DNA of 64,000 bases from Fomes fomentarius (GCA_022606135.1 JABYQN010000004.1:558001-622000); one strand, 5' to 3'; counted from the first letter of the stretch, positions 22,886-36,400 are shown. Translations and numbers: made by a program. Notes: generated from the sequence alone by a model not told the origin.

Positions 22886-25798
22886 CTACTTCAGTGCCTT
22901 CTTCATTTGCTGCATGTTCGGTAGAAACTATGTTAGCGGCGGGGAACACGGCGCAGGCAACAGATCTCATGATTGAGATGCTCCCGCGAAACAAATGCAC
23001 GCACCTCTTCCATTGCGTCGAGGTCGTTTGTCTCGATACGGATAATCTGCTTTCCAGTCGCCTGCTCGATCTGTTCCATCTGCTGCCACGTCGCCTTGTC
23101 GTGCACAAAGTTGATCGAGATACCCTTCCGTCCGAAGCGACCCGTACGTCCTGAACAAGCGCGTCATCGAAGTCAGCTCTATTCTCTCTGTTACATAACA
23201 GCGCACGTACCGATACGGTGAATGTATGTCTCGATGTCGGGCCGCGAGTCACCTCTATTCCCAAAGCTGTCACGCTCGTTCATGAGCGGAAGGTCGTAGT
23301 TGACTACCATGTTCACCTGCAGGATGTCGATCCCACGCGAGATGACGTTCGTCGTGATCAGCACCTTCTCCTTACCCTCCCGGAAGCCATCGATGATCGC
23401 GTCGCGTTCCTGCGCGTCTTTCGCGCCGTGCAGCGACGCGACCTTGTGGCCCTCAGCACTCATCCTCTGCGAAATACGGTCGGCAGTGTGTCGATGCTAC
23501 AAACAACAAAAGTCGTGAAGCGATGGAAAGTAACATCATTAGTCAGAGGCTGCTTCGGAGCAGGGTGCGAGTCACTCGTACTTGACAGAAGATGATGCTC
23601 TGGCCGATCGTCAAGAGCTGGTAGAGCGAGACGAGGACTTCGTACTTGTGTTCCTCGTTCCTGCAGTCCATGTAGAACTGCCGGATGTTGTCCACCGAGA
23701 GTTCGTTCCGCTGCAGCTCGATCTTGTTCGCGTTGGGCGCAAACTTGTTGGCAAAGTTCCGCACGTGGTCTGGGAACGTCGCAGAGAACAGGATGATCTG
23801 CACAGGCCGATTCTTCGGCAGCATGCTAACGAGCACGCACAGGAACGCAGCGAAGCAAGAGTCAGTTTCACCCCGCACCAGGAACCAGGGCGCGAAAGAA
23901 ACAAGCCTACTTCTTCACACGGAGTGTCTGCTCCCCTAGTCCGTCCTTGTCGAGCATGTTGTCTGCCTCATCCAGCACGAAGACCTTAACCTCCGAAACG
24001 TCGATCACCTTTCGCCTGATCAGATCGGTCATCGTCCCCGGCGTCCCCACGACGATGTGCGCGGTAACGTTCGTCGCCCCTTTCGGCAGGCTCTCCTTGA
24101 TCGCATATTCGGTCTGTATCTGCGTGAACTTGCCCATTGCCACGACGACCGACATGATCTGTCGTGCTAACTCACGCGACGGCGCAAGACACAGTGCCTG
24201 AATAAGGACGACCGTGAATTTCGCATGGACCTCCTCACACATCTCGTAGAGCCTCACCCACCTGTGGCTTATTGATTGAGAAGTCAACACGGCTGAGCAT
24301 GGTAAGCACGAAGGCGGCGGTCTTCCCCGTGCCTGACTGGGACTGTCCGATCATGTTCTGAGGTCTGTGGGGGTGAATGAGTTGCGTTTCGTCAGTTGAG
24401 CCCGCGGAGCTACACGGAAACTCGCGATTGCGGTAAGAGGGTCACTTCTTGCGTGAACATCTTATGACGTGTGAGGGAGAAGAATTTTCGCAGAGTTGCT
24501 GCGTGGAAGCTCTAAGCTGACATGAAACGATATCACAAGACAGGCCCATGTGCAAAAGCCATTTGGGAGTGCGACCTCCTGAATGTGAACTACGCGATGG
24601 GAAGGAAACTGAGATACTCTTGCTGGGGAAGGGAAATGATAGGAACACTTCACTGTCGTACACGAGGACTGTCAGGTAGTGAAGACGAGCCATCCCGAGC
24701 AAATGAGATCTGAAAATAGAGGGTCCCTGCTCGCCACCTCACTCACTATTATCATCATGACCAAGAAGATGCAGTCGAGTCTCCACACTGTCGTAGGATG
24801 AGGGTTCGAGAATGAGGTAGTGCCAAGATCCGGTCTTTACCACCTGCTGGGACCTTCTGCAGGTTGTATAGTCGACACCATACCTCTGATAACCCATAAT
24901 TTGGGGCTGTTCTAGCAAATACGGGCTATCACGGCCAGGTGAGCGCCATCTCGACATGGTATGCGACCGAATATCGTGAGGAGGGCCCCTGGAGCTGCCG
25001 GAGTATGGCGGCGATATCTCAAGGCCACCATACTCCAGCCAACTCTGGGACATCCCCCAGCGAGCTGGGTTCGACTCGTTGAGCGGTGTGGATCGACAAT
25101 CAAATGCCGAAGCATAGCAGCAACAAATAGCGAACACCAAGCCCCAATCCGCCCATTGTCTAGAGTATAATCCCTCGCTGCCATACACGCCACTTCCACC
25201 GTGACTTCTAGGCTCACGGGGCGGAGATTATCGTGTTGAGTAACGCGCCACTCCGCACTTTCTCGCGGAACGAAAACGCGTGTTGAACGTAAATGGGGAG
25301 TCCCTTTCCGCAACCACCAAGCATCCAAGGATAGCAGCGTTGCACTCACGGGTTTGCAAGCAAGAGAGGAAGAGCACGCTCCTGGATCTTGGATGGTTTT
25401 GAGAAGCCCATATCGTAGATGCCCTTGAGGAGATCTTGATGCCTGTGCACCAAGATGCGCATGAGCACGCTTCGCGCCACCACTTCTCCGACCGATCCAC
25501 TGACAATCCAAGCTCCTCGAACGTCTTCGCGCTGAATAGCGGCGAGTTGGGGTCTGCCTGCTGATCGGCTAGCGTGACCTGGTAACATCGCGATCAAGGA
25601 GTTCAACGACGCGTCCTTGCACACCAAGGCGCGCATATACGTACCGCGACCTCGAAAGTGGACTTGATGAGGTCTGTAATTGTGTGTCATTACGATCCGT
25701 GAGATGCTGGATGATGTGGGAGTGTGCTGCTTACCGGCATCGGTGTGACTAGGCGAGGCGGCGTCCTCGGCTGGGGGCTCTGTTGCTGGATTTGACAT
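22886..25798 (-). CDS. DBP5: DEAD-box RNA helicase DBP5 (mRNA export)
   Basis: An ATP-dependent RNA helicase that remodels mRNPs at the cytoplasmic face of the nuclear pore. Ten exons sum to 1368 nt and 455 aa: 25798-25735, 25673-25645, 25578-25505, 25442-25350, 24364-24262, 24197-23911, 23825-23582, 23496-23211, 23150-23005, 22927-22886. Signatures in order: STFEV...[18 protein letters not shown] and [17 protein letters not shown] (Q motif), [10 protein letters not shown] (motif I), PSRELARQ (Ia), VGTPG (Ib), VLDEAD (II), FSATFP (III), SIIFCQ (IV), [11 protein letters not shown] (V) and [13 protein letters not shown] (VI). The DBP5-specific N-terminal block and the NFVHDK motif separate it from other DEAD helicases. 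Intron 4 (24365-25349, 985 nt) is far longer than the rest. The start chosen gives [14 protein letters not shown]; an in-frame upstream non-AUG extension is unlikely. It is divergent from the POF1-like gene. Confidence 0.95.
24365..25349 (-). other. 985-nt intron of DBP5
   Basis: It is flanked by a clean donor (GTGAGT after the ALPLLLANP codons) and acceptor (CACAG before the PPQNMIGQ codons), and the reading phase is kept. Other introns of this gene are about 40-85 nt. The interior has no recognisable coding domain; the 149- and 199-aa minus-strand open frames across it look fortuitous. Confidence 0.8.
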
Positions 25799-26282
25799 TG
25801 GAGACGGGTCGCACGGAGGGATGGTGGCAGGAGACTCACAGGAGGCAGCCGTGTAAAATCCGTCGGCGTCTTTGTGCATCGCGAGTGCTCTTGTTCAGGT
25901 TGCTCCTTTTCCCCTTCAGCACTCTCCCGTGAGTAGCCTAAGCCACTCCCGATCACAGATCATCAAAAGCGCCGTTATCTTATCTCTCTACTTAGGCTCA
26001 GCCGCCACCATCTCGTCCTCCTCCGAGTCGAGGCTCGTGGATCATCGCACATCCATTACGACCTCGACGCAGATCGAAGCGGAACAGGCTAATAGACCAG
26101 GCTGATTGGACAGACGGACAGACGGACATAGTACGTTCGCGTTCACATCGGTTCGTAATCCATGTCATACGACCACATCTCGCCTCTAGCTGCTCGGCCT
26201 ACTCGGGAGGCATCTGGGACTTAGAACACCACGACGCGAACACGACGCGACGCCAGACTGAATCAATTGCACCTTGAGCGAC
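25799..26282. promoter_or_regulatory. Divergent promoter between DBP5 and the POF1-like gene
   Basis: This 484-bp head-to-head gap must contain both promoters. It holds short GGACAGAC-type direct repeats near 26107-26127. I see no convincing TATA box. Confidence 0.5.
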
Positions 26283-27260
26283 ATGAGCTTCACCGCTCTT
26301 TTGCAGCGTGTCCAGCGCGGTCTCTCCACCGTAGAGCTCATACACACCTCCCATCCCCTCTGGCCACTTCCTCCAGTCTCACCCCATCGCGCCCCAACCC
26401 TTCAGATTTCCGTGCTCGACTCCTCCTTCAACCCTCCCACCCTCGCCCATCTTGCGATCGCAAACCTCCGTCCCCCTTCCCCTCCGGCTCCCTCTTCAGC
26501 TCTCGTATCCTCGTCCTCTGATGACTTCGACGCCCGACTACTCCTCCTTTCAGTCCGGAACGTCGACAAGCAGCTCAAGCCAGGCGATGCGACCTTTGAG
26601 CAACGCATGGAGATGATGGTCCTCCTCGCACAGGACCTCGCGCGCACCACCGACGCGAGCATCCCTACTTCACCAGACTCTGACTTTCCCCGTTCCTCTA
26701 TATCCCACCCAGAGACGACCAATCACAAACTTAACGTTGCAGTCGCGATCATCAACGAGCCTACATTTGTGGGCAAGTCTGCCGTCCTCCTTGACTTCCT
26801 GCACAACCGAATCGCCGGTCTCCAGCCCAAGTCTGGGGTAGTTCTGCCAGGCCCTTCGAACGAGCCCCCATTCCCCAAGCTGACATTCCTCATGGGCAGT
26901 GATACTATTGTCCGCCTATTTGCATCTCGTTACTATGCAGACGAAGATGCTATGAAAGCAGCCCTTCGTCGATTCCTCTCACCAGCGGAGAATGACTCTC
27001 GTCTGATTTGTGCGCGTCGACTTAGCAAGGGCGTTACGGGAGGTCTGGCAGCGCAAATCAAAATCGAGATACCCGACTTCCTCCATGATACCGTGCCAGA
27101 CGACAGAATTGTCTTCGCTGACATCGGTGAAAGAGAATGCACGTACAGCAGCAGTGAAGTTCGCCAGGGGATTGTCGACCGTGACCCCGCTTGGAAGGCG
27201 ATGGTTGCTACCAGCATCGCGGAGTATATCACAGACGAGAAGTTGTACTTACTCTCCTAA
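26283..27260 (+). CDS. POF1: POF1-like nucleotidyltransferase (NMN adenylyltransferase family)
   Basis: An intronless 325-aa protein related to fungal Pof1, a member of the nicotinamide/nicotinate mononucleotide adenylyltransferase fold (NAD synthesis or repair). The first ATG is at 26283 (MSFTALLQRVQRGLSTVELI). The nucleotide-binding signature is SSFNPPTLAHLAIANLR at about residues 45-61, where TLAH takes the place of the HxGH motif. Further family segments are LLLSVRNVDKQLKPGDATFEQR, VAIINEPTFVGKSAVL, LTFLMGSDTIVRLFASRYY, the ISSTxxR-like YSSSEVRQG, and a C-terminal IAEYITDEKLYLLS. The enzyme class follows from the family; actual substrate preference is not settled for Pof1 homologues. It is convergent with the FAS gene, the stop codons being about 190 bp apart. 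Confidence 0.85.
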   Translation: MSFTALLQRVQRGLSTVELIHTSHPLWPLPPVSPHRAPTLQISVLDSSFNPPTLAHLAIANLRPPSPPAPSSALVSSSSDDFDARLLLLSVRNVDKQLKPGDATFEQRMEMMVLLAQDLARTTDASIPTSPDSDFPRSSISHPETTNHKLNVAVAIINEPTFVGKSAVLLDFLHNRIAGLQPKSGVVLPGPSNEPPFPKLTFLMGSDTIVRLFASRYYADEDAMKAALRRFLSPAENDSRLICARRLSKGVTGGLAAQIKIEIPDFLHDTVPDDRIVFADIGERECTYSSSEVRQGIVDRDPAWKAMVATSIAEYITDEKLYLLS

Positions 27261-27451
27261 AACAGAATCGCTTCCCATTCCTCACAAGGGAGAGAGAAAG
27301 AAATCTATTGCTGCAATGAATTACACGGGAACGTAAAAATCGTGAGTTGCGTGATGATACAATGTACGAATGCGTCGTTACGAAAGTACGTCAGAAGCTG
27401 CTGAGAGTGCACTACAATAAGCACGAGATAGGAGTATGATAATCAGAGCGT

Positions 27452-30400
27452 TCATGAGGAGGTGGCTTGAGCAAAGGCGATAGCAGTGGTCTGCAAGTAA
27501 CATCCATAAGCAGATGATCAAGGCGTAATATAATGGAGGGGCTTACCTCAGAGTGACTGAGGGAGATGTGGACCTGAGTGATTCCCTTCGCGTCAGCAGC
27601 TGCCTTGGCCTCCCCGTGCAGGTGGACGGTGGGTACTCCTGACTCGTCAGGCAGAATCTCGATGTCCTTCATCGCCGCAGCAGCGCCTTTCGATGGGACA
27701 CCAAGCGACTTGAAGACGGCCTCCTTGCCCACCCAGCGCGCAGCGAAAGACGCTGCTGGCTCGGGTTGCGCCTGGCAGTATACGACCTCTGCGTCAGTGA
27801 AGTTGCGAGCGACAAACGTCGGGTTCGACGAAGGGACGGCGGAGATGAGCTCTGATAGTGATGAACACAAGATGTCAGACAAGCTCGATAGCCACAATCC
27901 GATTAGCAACGTACCTTGGTCGACGCCAACACCAGCAGTTGACCCACTCGAGAGGGCTTCAGAAACAGCCTTGACGTTGGAGACATCCAACACGGGCTTG
28001 GACGCCAACTTTGCGGTATACTCGTAGCTGCCAGTCTTCGGGTTGTACGTCGCTCTTGCCAATGGGTTGAGCAGAACAGGCGCCTCAAGCTCCTTGCTGT
28101 ACGGCGGGGCATCCTTGACTCGCACAAGGTTGTTTGACGTCAACATCTCGCTCATCGCCTTGTACGCCAGCCGCTGCCGGTGACGGGTCTTGAGCTTGTA
28201 CGCCTCGTACGCCGAAGGCTCGAGGGCAGCGAACAGGTAGCGGGCGTTGATGACCATACAGGTGCCACCAACTTGACCGAAGCCGAAGGAGGACTGGAAG
28301 CACTGTCAGATCACATGCAATGTCATGCTACGAGGGAACATACCATGACTCCAGCGCGAATGCCGTTAGTATGGATCGTCTTCGAGGGGAAGATGAGATA
28401 AGTGTACTGCTTGAAGTTTGCATCGATGTTACTACATAGGGCGTCAGCAGCTATTTCAGCAAACATGACGGTATGTGACTTACTCAGCGTTTCGGTTGCC
28501 TGGGACGATGCCTGACTCAATGCTCTGCAAGAGGCCAGCGAGCTGCCAAGCGGCGGAACCACCCTTGGAGTGACCGCACAGGCTCTTCTGCGCCATGATG
28601 GGAATGGCGTTTCCGTTGGTACGTCCAAGGTTGGTGAAGACGTCATTCCAGATGTGCGTCTCATTCTTCTCCTGTTAGGGGAAGCTTTGTCAGCGCTGCA
28701 CAATGGAGACACGGATCTCACGTACGTTCGCACCAGTGCTTGTACCGTGGATAGATAGCACGCCGAGATCGTCAGCGGTGAGACCCCAAACAGCAAGAGC
28801 ACGACGGAGCGGCGCGATGCGAGCATCGGTGCCTTCGAGCATGCCGTATGTCGAGATCGCATCTTTCTCCTGGCGTGCAGCCTCCTTCTCGATGTCGGCG
28901 ACGCGCGTTGCGAAGTACTCGTCGTCGACACTGTCGCCGCGGGTCTTACGGAATTCGATCTCATCGTGAAGCTGCTGGCGTTCGTTCTCCAACCACTGGC
29001 CGATCTGTGTGCGGCGGAACGATAGTTGCCTCGATCGGTAAGCCAGGTCAAGAATGGGGAGCGGATGCTTGGTGTGAACTTCACGCGCAATGGACAGAGC
29101 GCCACGTCCAGGTGCGGGGACCGACCGACCAGCTTTGTCACTGCATCGCGGTCAGCTGTTGAGATTGAAGCTTAATGCGTAGCCCGAAATACTCACGTAG
29201 ACGTAGAGGTGAACCCGATGATGCCACGGATGGGGCAGCCGAGCTCGAGAGCAGTCTTCGCGTTCATCAGTACATGAACACCTGTACCTTGAGCCTCCAT
29301 GAACTGGATCCGTCTGGTCAGTGGGACCCCATATCACACGGATAATGAAGTGCCATACCCCTGAACGTGTCGTCGTCGCTGGACGAGACATCTCCGTTGG
29401 CTCACGGCCCATCGCAAGTTCAGTCTCGGCATTGCTAGTGGCCTTCATGTTAGCGAACTCGTATGAACCCTCTTCGCTCAGATCGTCGAAGCCACCGGCA
29501 AGCATGACCTTAGCCTTGCCCGACAGTAGCGTGTCGCAGGCGATTTCGATCGACTGGAGCGCCGTCGCACTTGAAGGAGAAAATTAGTACACATGACACC
29601 CAGATGACCTAAAGTACATACCATGCACCAACCGGGATTTTGATTGGTCCGCTCGAGGACAGGAGGAGCAGATTGACCCACCCAGCCGTCGTGTTGATGA
29701 AGCTGGACGTATAATCAGCAAGTGACGAAGAATATTTTCATGTGAACTTACGTCTCCTGAAGAATGTCGTTCTGCACTTCCTTCTCGTCGCGACGGTCCT
29801 TGAACATGCGAGCCATACTTTCTACGCCACCCATACCGCTGCCAATACTGGAGCCGACTTCGGACGGGTGCATGTGCTGGTACAGCTCATACGGGTCGGT
29901 GATACCAGACATATTGAGGGCTTCTGCGGCACAAACGAGGGCCCAGAGAGCTGCACGGTCGGTCTGAGCGATGATGTCGGGGGGTATGCCATAGCGACCA
30001 GCATCCCAGCCCGTAGGGATCTGGCCAGCGACGAGACGGCTGAACTTGAACGCCTTCGGAACAAAGACACGCGCTCCCTTCTTGAACTTCACGAACCACT
30101 GTCCTCCTTCACCTGCCCAGATGTCGCACTTGTCGCCGTGCTCGTACTTGAATTTGTCCGCATCAATCTGTGAAGCCTCGAATGGCTCTAGATCGTGCAG
30201 GAGCTCGATCTCCTGGTTGAAGACTTTCTTCTTCGGGTCGTAGCCGCGGAAGAGCTCGGGCTCTGTACACATGTTGAGTGCAAGTCAAGGTACATCAGGG
30301 TCGAAACTCACCGATGAGACGGACACCGGCGTGTGCGAGAATGTCCTTCTCGTAGCGACCACGGATATCCTTGTCGTCGACGGGCTCACCAGACTTTGCG

Positions 30401-33400
30401 TCGACCCAACCGACGTAAAGGCTACCGTCCTTGAGACGGCCGTCGAAGTGCTTGATGTAGCCCATCATCCACGCCATCTCGATGCCGCCTTCGATCGTGA
30501 ATTCGCCACGAGCCTCCATCTCCCAACGCGTGCGCGAGCTACCCCAAGGACCAACCTCAGCAAATCCAGTGATGACAATAACCTTCTCGAGGTCTAACAT
30601 GCCGCGCAGTCGAGTGAGGGGACTGAGGGACTCCGCTGATTCGAGCTCAGGGAATGCGAACTGGAAGTTCGCCCTCGGCGTGACGTTGACGGTCTGGAGG
30701 ACACGCTCGGCCTCGACGCCATTGACGACCTTGAAGTCGGCGGCGTTGTCGCGAGCGATCGCGCGACGGAGCTCGCTCTTCTTCTGAAGGTCGGCACGGA
30801 TGCGAGTCGTGATCTCGGCGAGGTTGGGGAGACGGTCCATACCACCGTTGAGGTCGGCCCATATCGGCTCTACCTGCGTGATGCTGAACAGGAGTGGGTG
30901 CATAAGACCGAGAATGTTGAACGCCATCTCCTTCGCGGAGAACGTGCGCACACCGTGGCCTTCAAGCTCGTGAGCGACAGTGTTCGTTGCCCCCATGAGC
31001 CCGGTACCACGAGTCCAGCTTGTATGACATGTTAGCACGTGGTACCAGAATAGGATCACGAAACAGACTTACCCAATGACGGCACCCGCAAGACAGAGAT
31101 ATTCGCCCCAGCTCTCGCTGTTCCAGCGGTTGAAAAGCGTCTCGAGAGAGATCTTCGACTCCGAATACAGGCCGTCGTTGCCGAACAAACCGTGGTTGGG
31201 GGAAAGAGGAAGGATGACCTGAGTCGGCCGGGTCTCAATGTGGCGGCTAGCCTTCTTGTTCTTGACGGCACCGAGAAGACGGAGAAGGTTAACAAGCATG
31301 ATACGGTGCGCAAGCTCTGACTTGTCGTCGAGACCATCAATCTCGCGTCCATTCTCGGGAACGGCAGCGAAGGGGAGAATGTAATCCAGATCGAGGCTGA
31401 GCGTAGAGTAAATGTAGTCGACGAGCGCTTCGACGTCCTGCTTGGAGCCCTGGTTGAAGGGAACGACAGTAAGAGCGGAACCCTTGCTCCCGAAGCGTTG
31501 GAAGACGCCCTGGTAGTACTCGACGGTAGCTCGGCTATACCGTGATGTTGTGATCACGACGTGAGCACCGCCTGAAAGCAAGCCCTTGAGAATCTCAACA
31601 CCGATTGAGCCCTTACCAACACCGGTAAGCAGCGCATTCTTGTCCTTGAAAGTCGTACCAGAGGTGGCAATCTCATGGAGGATGTCGAGGTACACGCCGG
31701 TTAGGTTGCTGCTGTACTCCCAGTTCGCGCCGACCTTGCGCTTGAGGTGCAGGAGGGGAACCTTGTCAGCGGAGACGGAGGAGACGTTCGCGATCTGAGG
31801 ACGCAAGAACTGAGAGGATGAACGACGAGCACGAGGACCGCTGTGACGAGTGCGAGACTCGGGACGCTTGCGGAGAGAACGGACAACGCCTTCGTACAGC
31901 GCCTTGATCCTGTTTTTCTGCTCCTCACTGATCTCTGGCTGGGACTTGACGACATTCCAAAGCTTAAGAACGTCCTCCTGGATCTTCTGGATGTTGGTAG
32001 GAGCAACGATGGTGTCACCACTCGCCATCTCCTCGACATACGCCTCGAGTTTCCTGACGTTCTCGCGGACGACCTCCTTGTAGATGATGTCCCCCTTTTC
32101 CGTGACCTCGGTGTGCGGAGCAGTCGGGAAAGTGACTGGAATGATATGCATCAGTAATTCATCATCCTGGAAGTATTGTGAACATGACTTACCATCGCGG
32201 TAAAGCGGTGGGTTGCCAACGACTTCGCGGCAGTTGTCGATGAGCTGCTGACCAAACTGTTTCGCCAACTTATAGGTCTCGCCACGTTCGGGGTCGCACT
32301 TGTCAATGTAGTACTGCATGTACGCGAGGAGGTCCGGGTCTGCACGGTTCATGATGGCAATGCAGCGAGCAGTGATCTCACGGTCGACGGTGGTGAGACG
32401 GCCGAAGATGATGTCGTAGAACATAAGCAAGGCATCTTGACGGACCCAGTTCCAGGACGAGTCGAAGTGACGAGCCTTGAGAGCGTTGAAGACGGGCTGG
32501 ATACCGTCGATGTAAACGTCGCCATGCTCGCGCGCGACAGCGTCCAGACGAGCTTGGAGCTGCTCGGAGGTGGCCTTCTCGGCGTCGTACTTGATCTCGC
32601 CAGCGCGGGAGTCACGACCGAGGTAACGGAGCCAGACCTCCACTTGTTGCGAGGCGAACTTGTACTGGTCGGCCTGGAATTGGAGGAACTCCTCGCTGTT
32701 AATCACCGCACCTCCAGCACCTCCAGCAGCAGCACCTCCAGCACCAGAAGCAAGAGAGATACCGGCGCGCTGAGCGTAGACGGCGACGGCGCCATCGAGC
32801 CAAGCCTTTGCTTCCGCCTCCGAACCGAGTCGTTTGGGAGGCTCCATCGTAGCACCGAGGAGAAGTACTCCGTCGGCGCGTGACGAGCCGAGACCCCAGC
32901 TCTTCGAGAGGTAGGACTTGATGGCAGAGAGGTTGAAACCGCCGGGCATCTTGCCGCCGATGAGACGCGAGATGAGGCTGGACGTGTACTTGCCGAGCGA
33001 ACCAGAGAAACCGACGCCGAGGGACGAACCAAGCTCCTCAAGGGAGAGCTCTTCGCCCTTCTCAGGTGCGGAGGAGAACTCGAGCTGTAGATCACCGAGA
33101 ATCTCGTTCTGCATGGTCGACTTGCCTCCAACGAGGTCCTTGATACTCTTGGAGAGGGGCACCTCGTCGACCTTCTTCTTGAGCTTCTGAGCAATGATCG
33201 CAACAAGAACGTCAGTCGCCTTGAGAGGCGCGTCTTCGATGCTGGCAGCAGCAGCGGCCGGGGTAGCGGGAGCGGCGGCGGCGACTGGCGCAGAAACAGC
33301 GGCGGCAGGAGTGGACGCGGCCTCCTCGGCGGGAGCATCTGTGGTCGGTGCGTCGGGCTCGTCCTCGAATTGGTAGTATACCTCCTTCGTGTGCTTAGCG

Positions 33401-36400
33401 TGGCAGAAGACAACGCGACGGTGGCTAACCGAATCGTCCTGAACCTCGTACTTCGCCTTGAGGGTACGAGTCGCCATCCCAGTGAGTGTCGGCGAGGGAC
33501 CAATCTCGATGAATCGTTCGAATTTGTACTGACTGAAGAGAAGATCTTGGGTCTCAATCCAACGGACAGGAGAGGCGAATTGATAGGCAAGCAGCTCGAC
33601 AAGGATGATGTACGCGAGCTTCTGGCGCTGCTCGGGGGAGCCCCAGTTCTCCTGGTCCCACTTGCGAAGCACTTTATCGAGACGAGGGGACAACGTCTGG
33701 TCGTAGATGAGCTGAGCATACTCCTTAGAAACCTCGAACGGCTTTGCGACCAAGTTCGGCACGTACTTCCCGACGAGGGTGTCGGGGTTTAGGTGTGCCG
33801 CGTTGATCTTCTTCGAGAGGTCTGAAACACACAGTGAGGTGTAGTTCGGATGCATGATAGGTATGGTGGATCACTTACATGCACGGAATGGCATGACACC
33901 AGCCCAGAGGTAGCGGGAGTGGAAGGGCACGTCGATACCAGGGAGAGGAATTGTGGCAAAGCCGCGCTCAAGCGTTATATAACCCTGCTTGGCTTGCTGC
34001 TCCTTGGCCTTCTCGTAGCACGACTTGACGATCTCACCTAGCATCTCTTTGACCTGGTCGACCGTGAATTTCTCGGTCAACTACGATCGATGTTAGTATA
34101 ACAAAGCACAACTTCTAGCACGCCATACCTTGGCGATGTCGATCTTCTCGAGCTTGAGGTAGTTCAAGACATTGGTCAAAGTCTGCAGCGCAATGAGCTC
34201 TCCAGCGGTAACGTATTGTTGACCCTGTATTATTCCCTTCAGTGGAGGATGAAAAAGAGTGACAATGTAATGTACCGACCTCGACGTTGAAGTTGACAAT
34301 CTCGAGGAGAGTGCTGGTGCAGGTGGCGATGTTGTCAACGACCTCACGGAGCGCAGCGTCGGTGAAGGTCTTCGACACACGGCTCGGGTTGACAGCGCAC
34401 ATAGCGTAGTTCGAGCGGTTCTGCGAGTCACGTTCGACAGCACGCTGCATAGTGATACCACGGTAGAACACGACGTCCGCAAGGGCAGAGATGGGGAGGA
34501 CATCAGCAATAGATGCAAGGGCGGAGTACTCTCCGAGCGAGTGGCCAGCGAATGCAGAGTCCAGCTGGACGAGGCCCTTCGAACGCATGTCCTCAAAGGC
34601 AGCGCGCTCAGTGACGACGAGGGCAATCTGCGCGAACTGCGTCGCGAAGAGTAGGCCGTTCGGGTGGCTGAAGGTGTAGCGCTGCGTGCGCACGTTGATG
34701 TCACCAAACAGCGGCAGCGTCTTGACATTGCCGTCCTTGTCCATTGTGTCGTAGGTCATGTCCATGTAACGCTGACGGATGGCTTGACCCTTAATACCAC
34801 CGAAATGGATCGTCTTCTCCTTCGGGTTGTCCTTGACGATCTCGACGATTGAGAAGCCGTACACAGCGGTAAGATGCGCGTCGGCAGCTTCCCAAACGGC
34901 GCGCGCGGCAGGGGAGTTGTTGTAGAGATCCATACCCATGCCAGGCTCCTGAGAACCCTGGCCAGTGAAGACATAGACGGTTGTGGGCTGCGCGACCTCG
35001 GCGGTACCAGCGAGCATCTTCTCGCCACGGCTGTTGACAGTCTCGACGTTGACAACGAAGTTCCCGTTGCGCATGCCGATGTGCTTGATCTTGACCTGGA
35101 GCTCGTCGCCGGGAAGAACCATTCCGACGAAATTGACGTCGTAGCTAGAGTAAGAAACGTGAATAGGAGATAAAAGGATATTTGGGGAAGATACTTACGC
35201 CACAACGCGGTCAGGCTTGCCCTGAGCGACAGCGTTCTCGATGTACTTGCGGGTGGCAGCGCTCGACCACATACCATGGGTAATGGTACCCGGGAGCGCA
35301 GCGTAGTCAGAGAAGTACGGGTTGACGTGGATGGGGTTGAAGTCGCCCGAAATCTTGGAGTAGGGCTCGTTGGTGGCGGGAGAGGCAAACGCGGTGGCAG
35401 AGCCGTTCGCGATGGTGTAGCCGTCGTTGGAGAGGGGGGAAACAAGACCCTGAGGCTTGCCGTGGCGTTGAAGGTATGCGACGACGGGATTGCCGCGAGA
35501 GTCGTCCTGGAGGAAATCAACGGAGCCGACCTTCACAAGACGCTTGATCTGGTCACGGACGAAAACCTCCCCAGACACGCTAACGCTCCTGTAGCACGTC
35601 TTATTGCGGTATGTGACCTCAGAACGAACACGGAAGACCAAGGTGGTACCGGCGAGGAGAGGCTTGGTCTCATCATCCCACTCGAACCACTCCTTCGACT
35701 GTAGGACGCCGACAGCCGCGTCACTAGTGACCTCGACAAGGTATTCAGGCTCTTCGAGGATCTCGAAGGTGTTCTCGTAGTCATCGAAGCGGCCACGGTA
35801 GAGGAAGGATGAGACGACCTCAATCACGCGCTCGTTGCCGCGGGTGACGAAACCCTTGACTTTGACGGTCTTACCGGCGTCGCTGTTGATCACTGCGATG
35901 ATGCGAGCCTCAGCCTTACAAACGTCGCCAGCCTTGAGTGGCTTGGCACCGTCAAGGAGGCGGAAACCGTTGGACAGGTGAACAAGCTTGAGAAGGTCGC
36001 CGTCGGCGGGAGCCGGGAAGATTGCCTTCATGATGGCCTACGAAACGTATTCAGTCAGTGACCACACATGCATAACAAGTGCGAAACACATACCTGCCAG
36101 CCGGTAACGATAGCAAAGTCCATAGGCGCGAGAGGAGTATCGTTGCGAGCAGACTTGAACGCCTCGCCCTGGTTGCCAACCACTGCACAGAACGTCTCAA
36201 CGTCATCCTCGTCAATCGTGACCTCGGGGCCAGTGAAGGTGTCACGGAGCCCAATTTCAGGAAGGCTCTCGTTGTCGCCGAACCACAGCTTCCAGTAGAA
36301 CTCCTTGATGCGCTTGTTGCGGTCAGTAGCGACCTCGTGAATTGGCGCGAAGCCCTGCGAAGGCTTGTACTGGAAATGGAAATGAAGCGGGACAGCGACC

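Noticed and set aside
22434..22976. 180-codon plus-strand frame with Cys-rich segments
   Set aside because: It overlaps the last DBP5 exon antisense and has no recognisable domain.
24912..25511. 199-codon minus-strand frame across DBP5 intron 4
   Set aside because: It runs across established DBP5 exon and intron borders in the wrong frame for the helicase.
32703..33719. 338-codon minus-strand frame overlapping FAS
   Set aside because: Shifted-frame shadow of the ACP/linker exon; Ser/Arg-rich with no domain.
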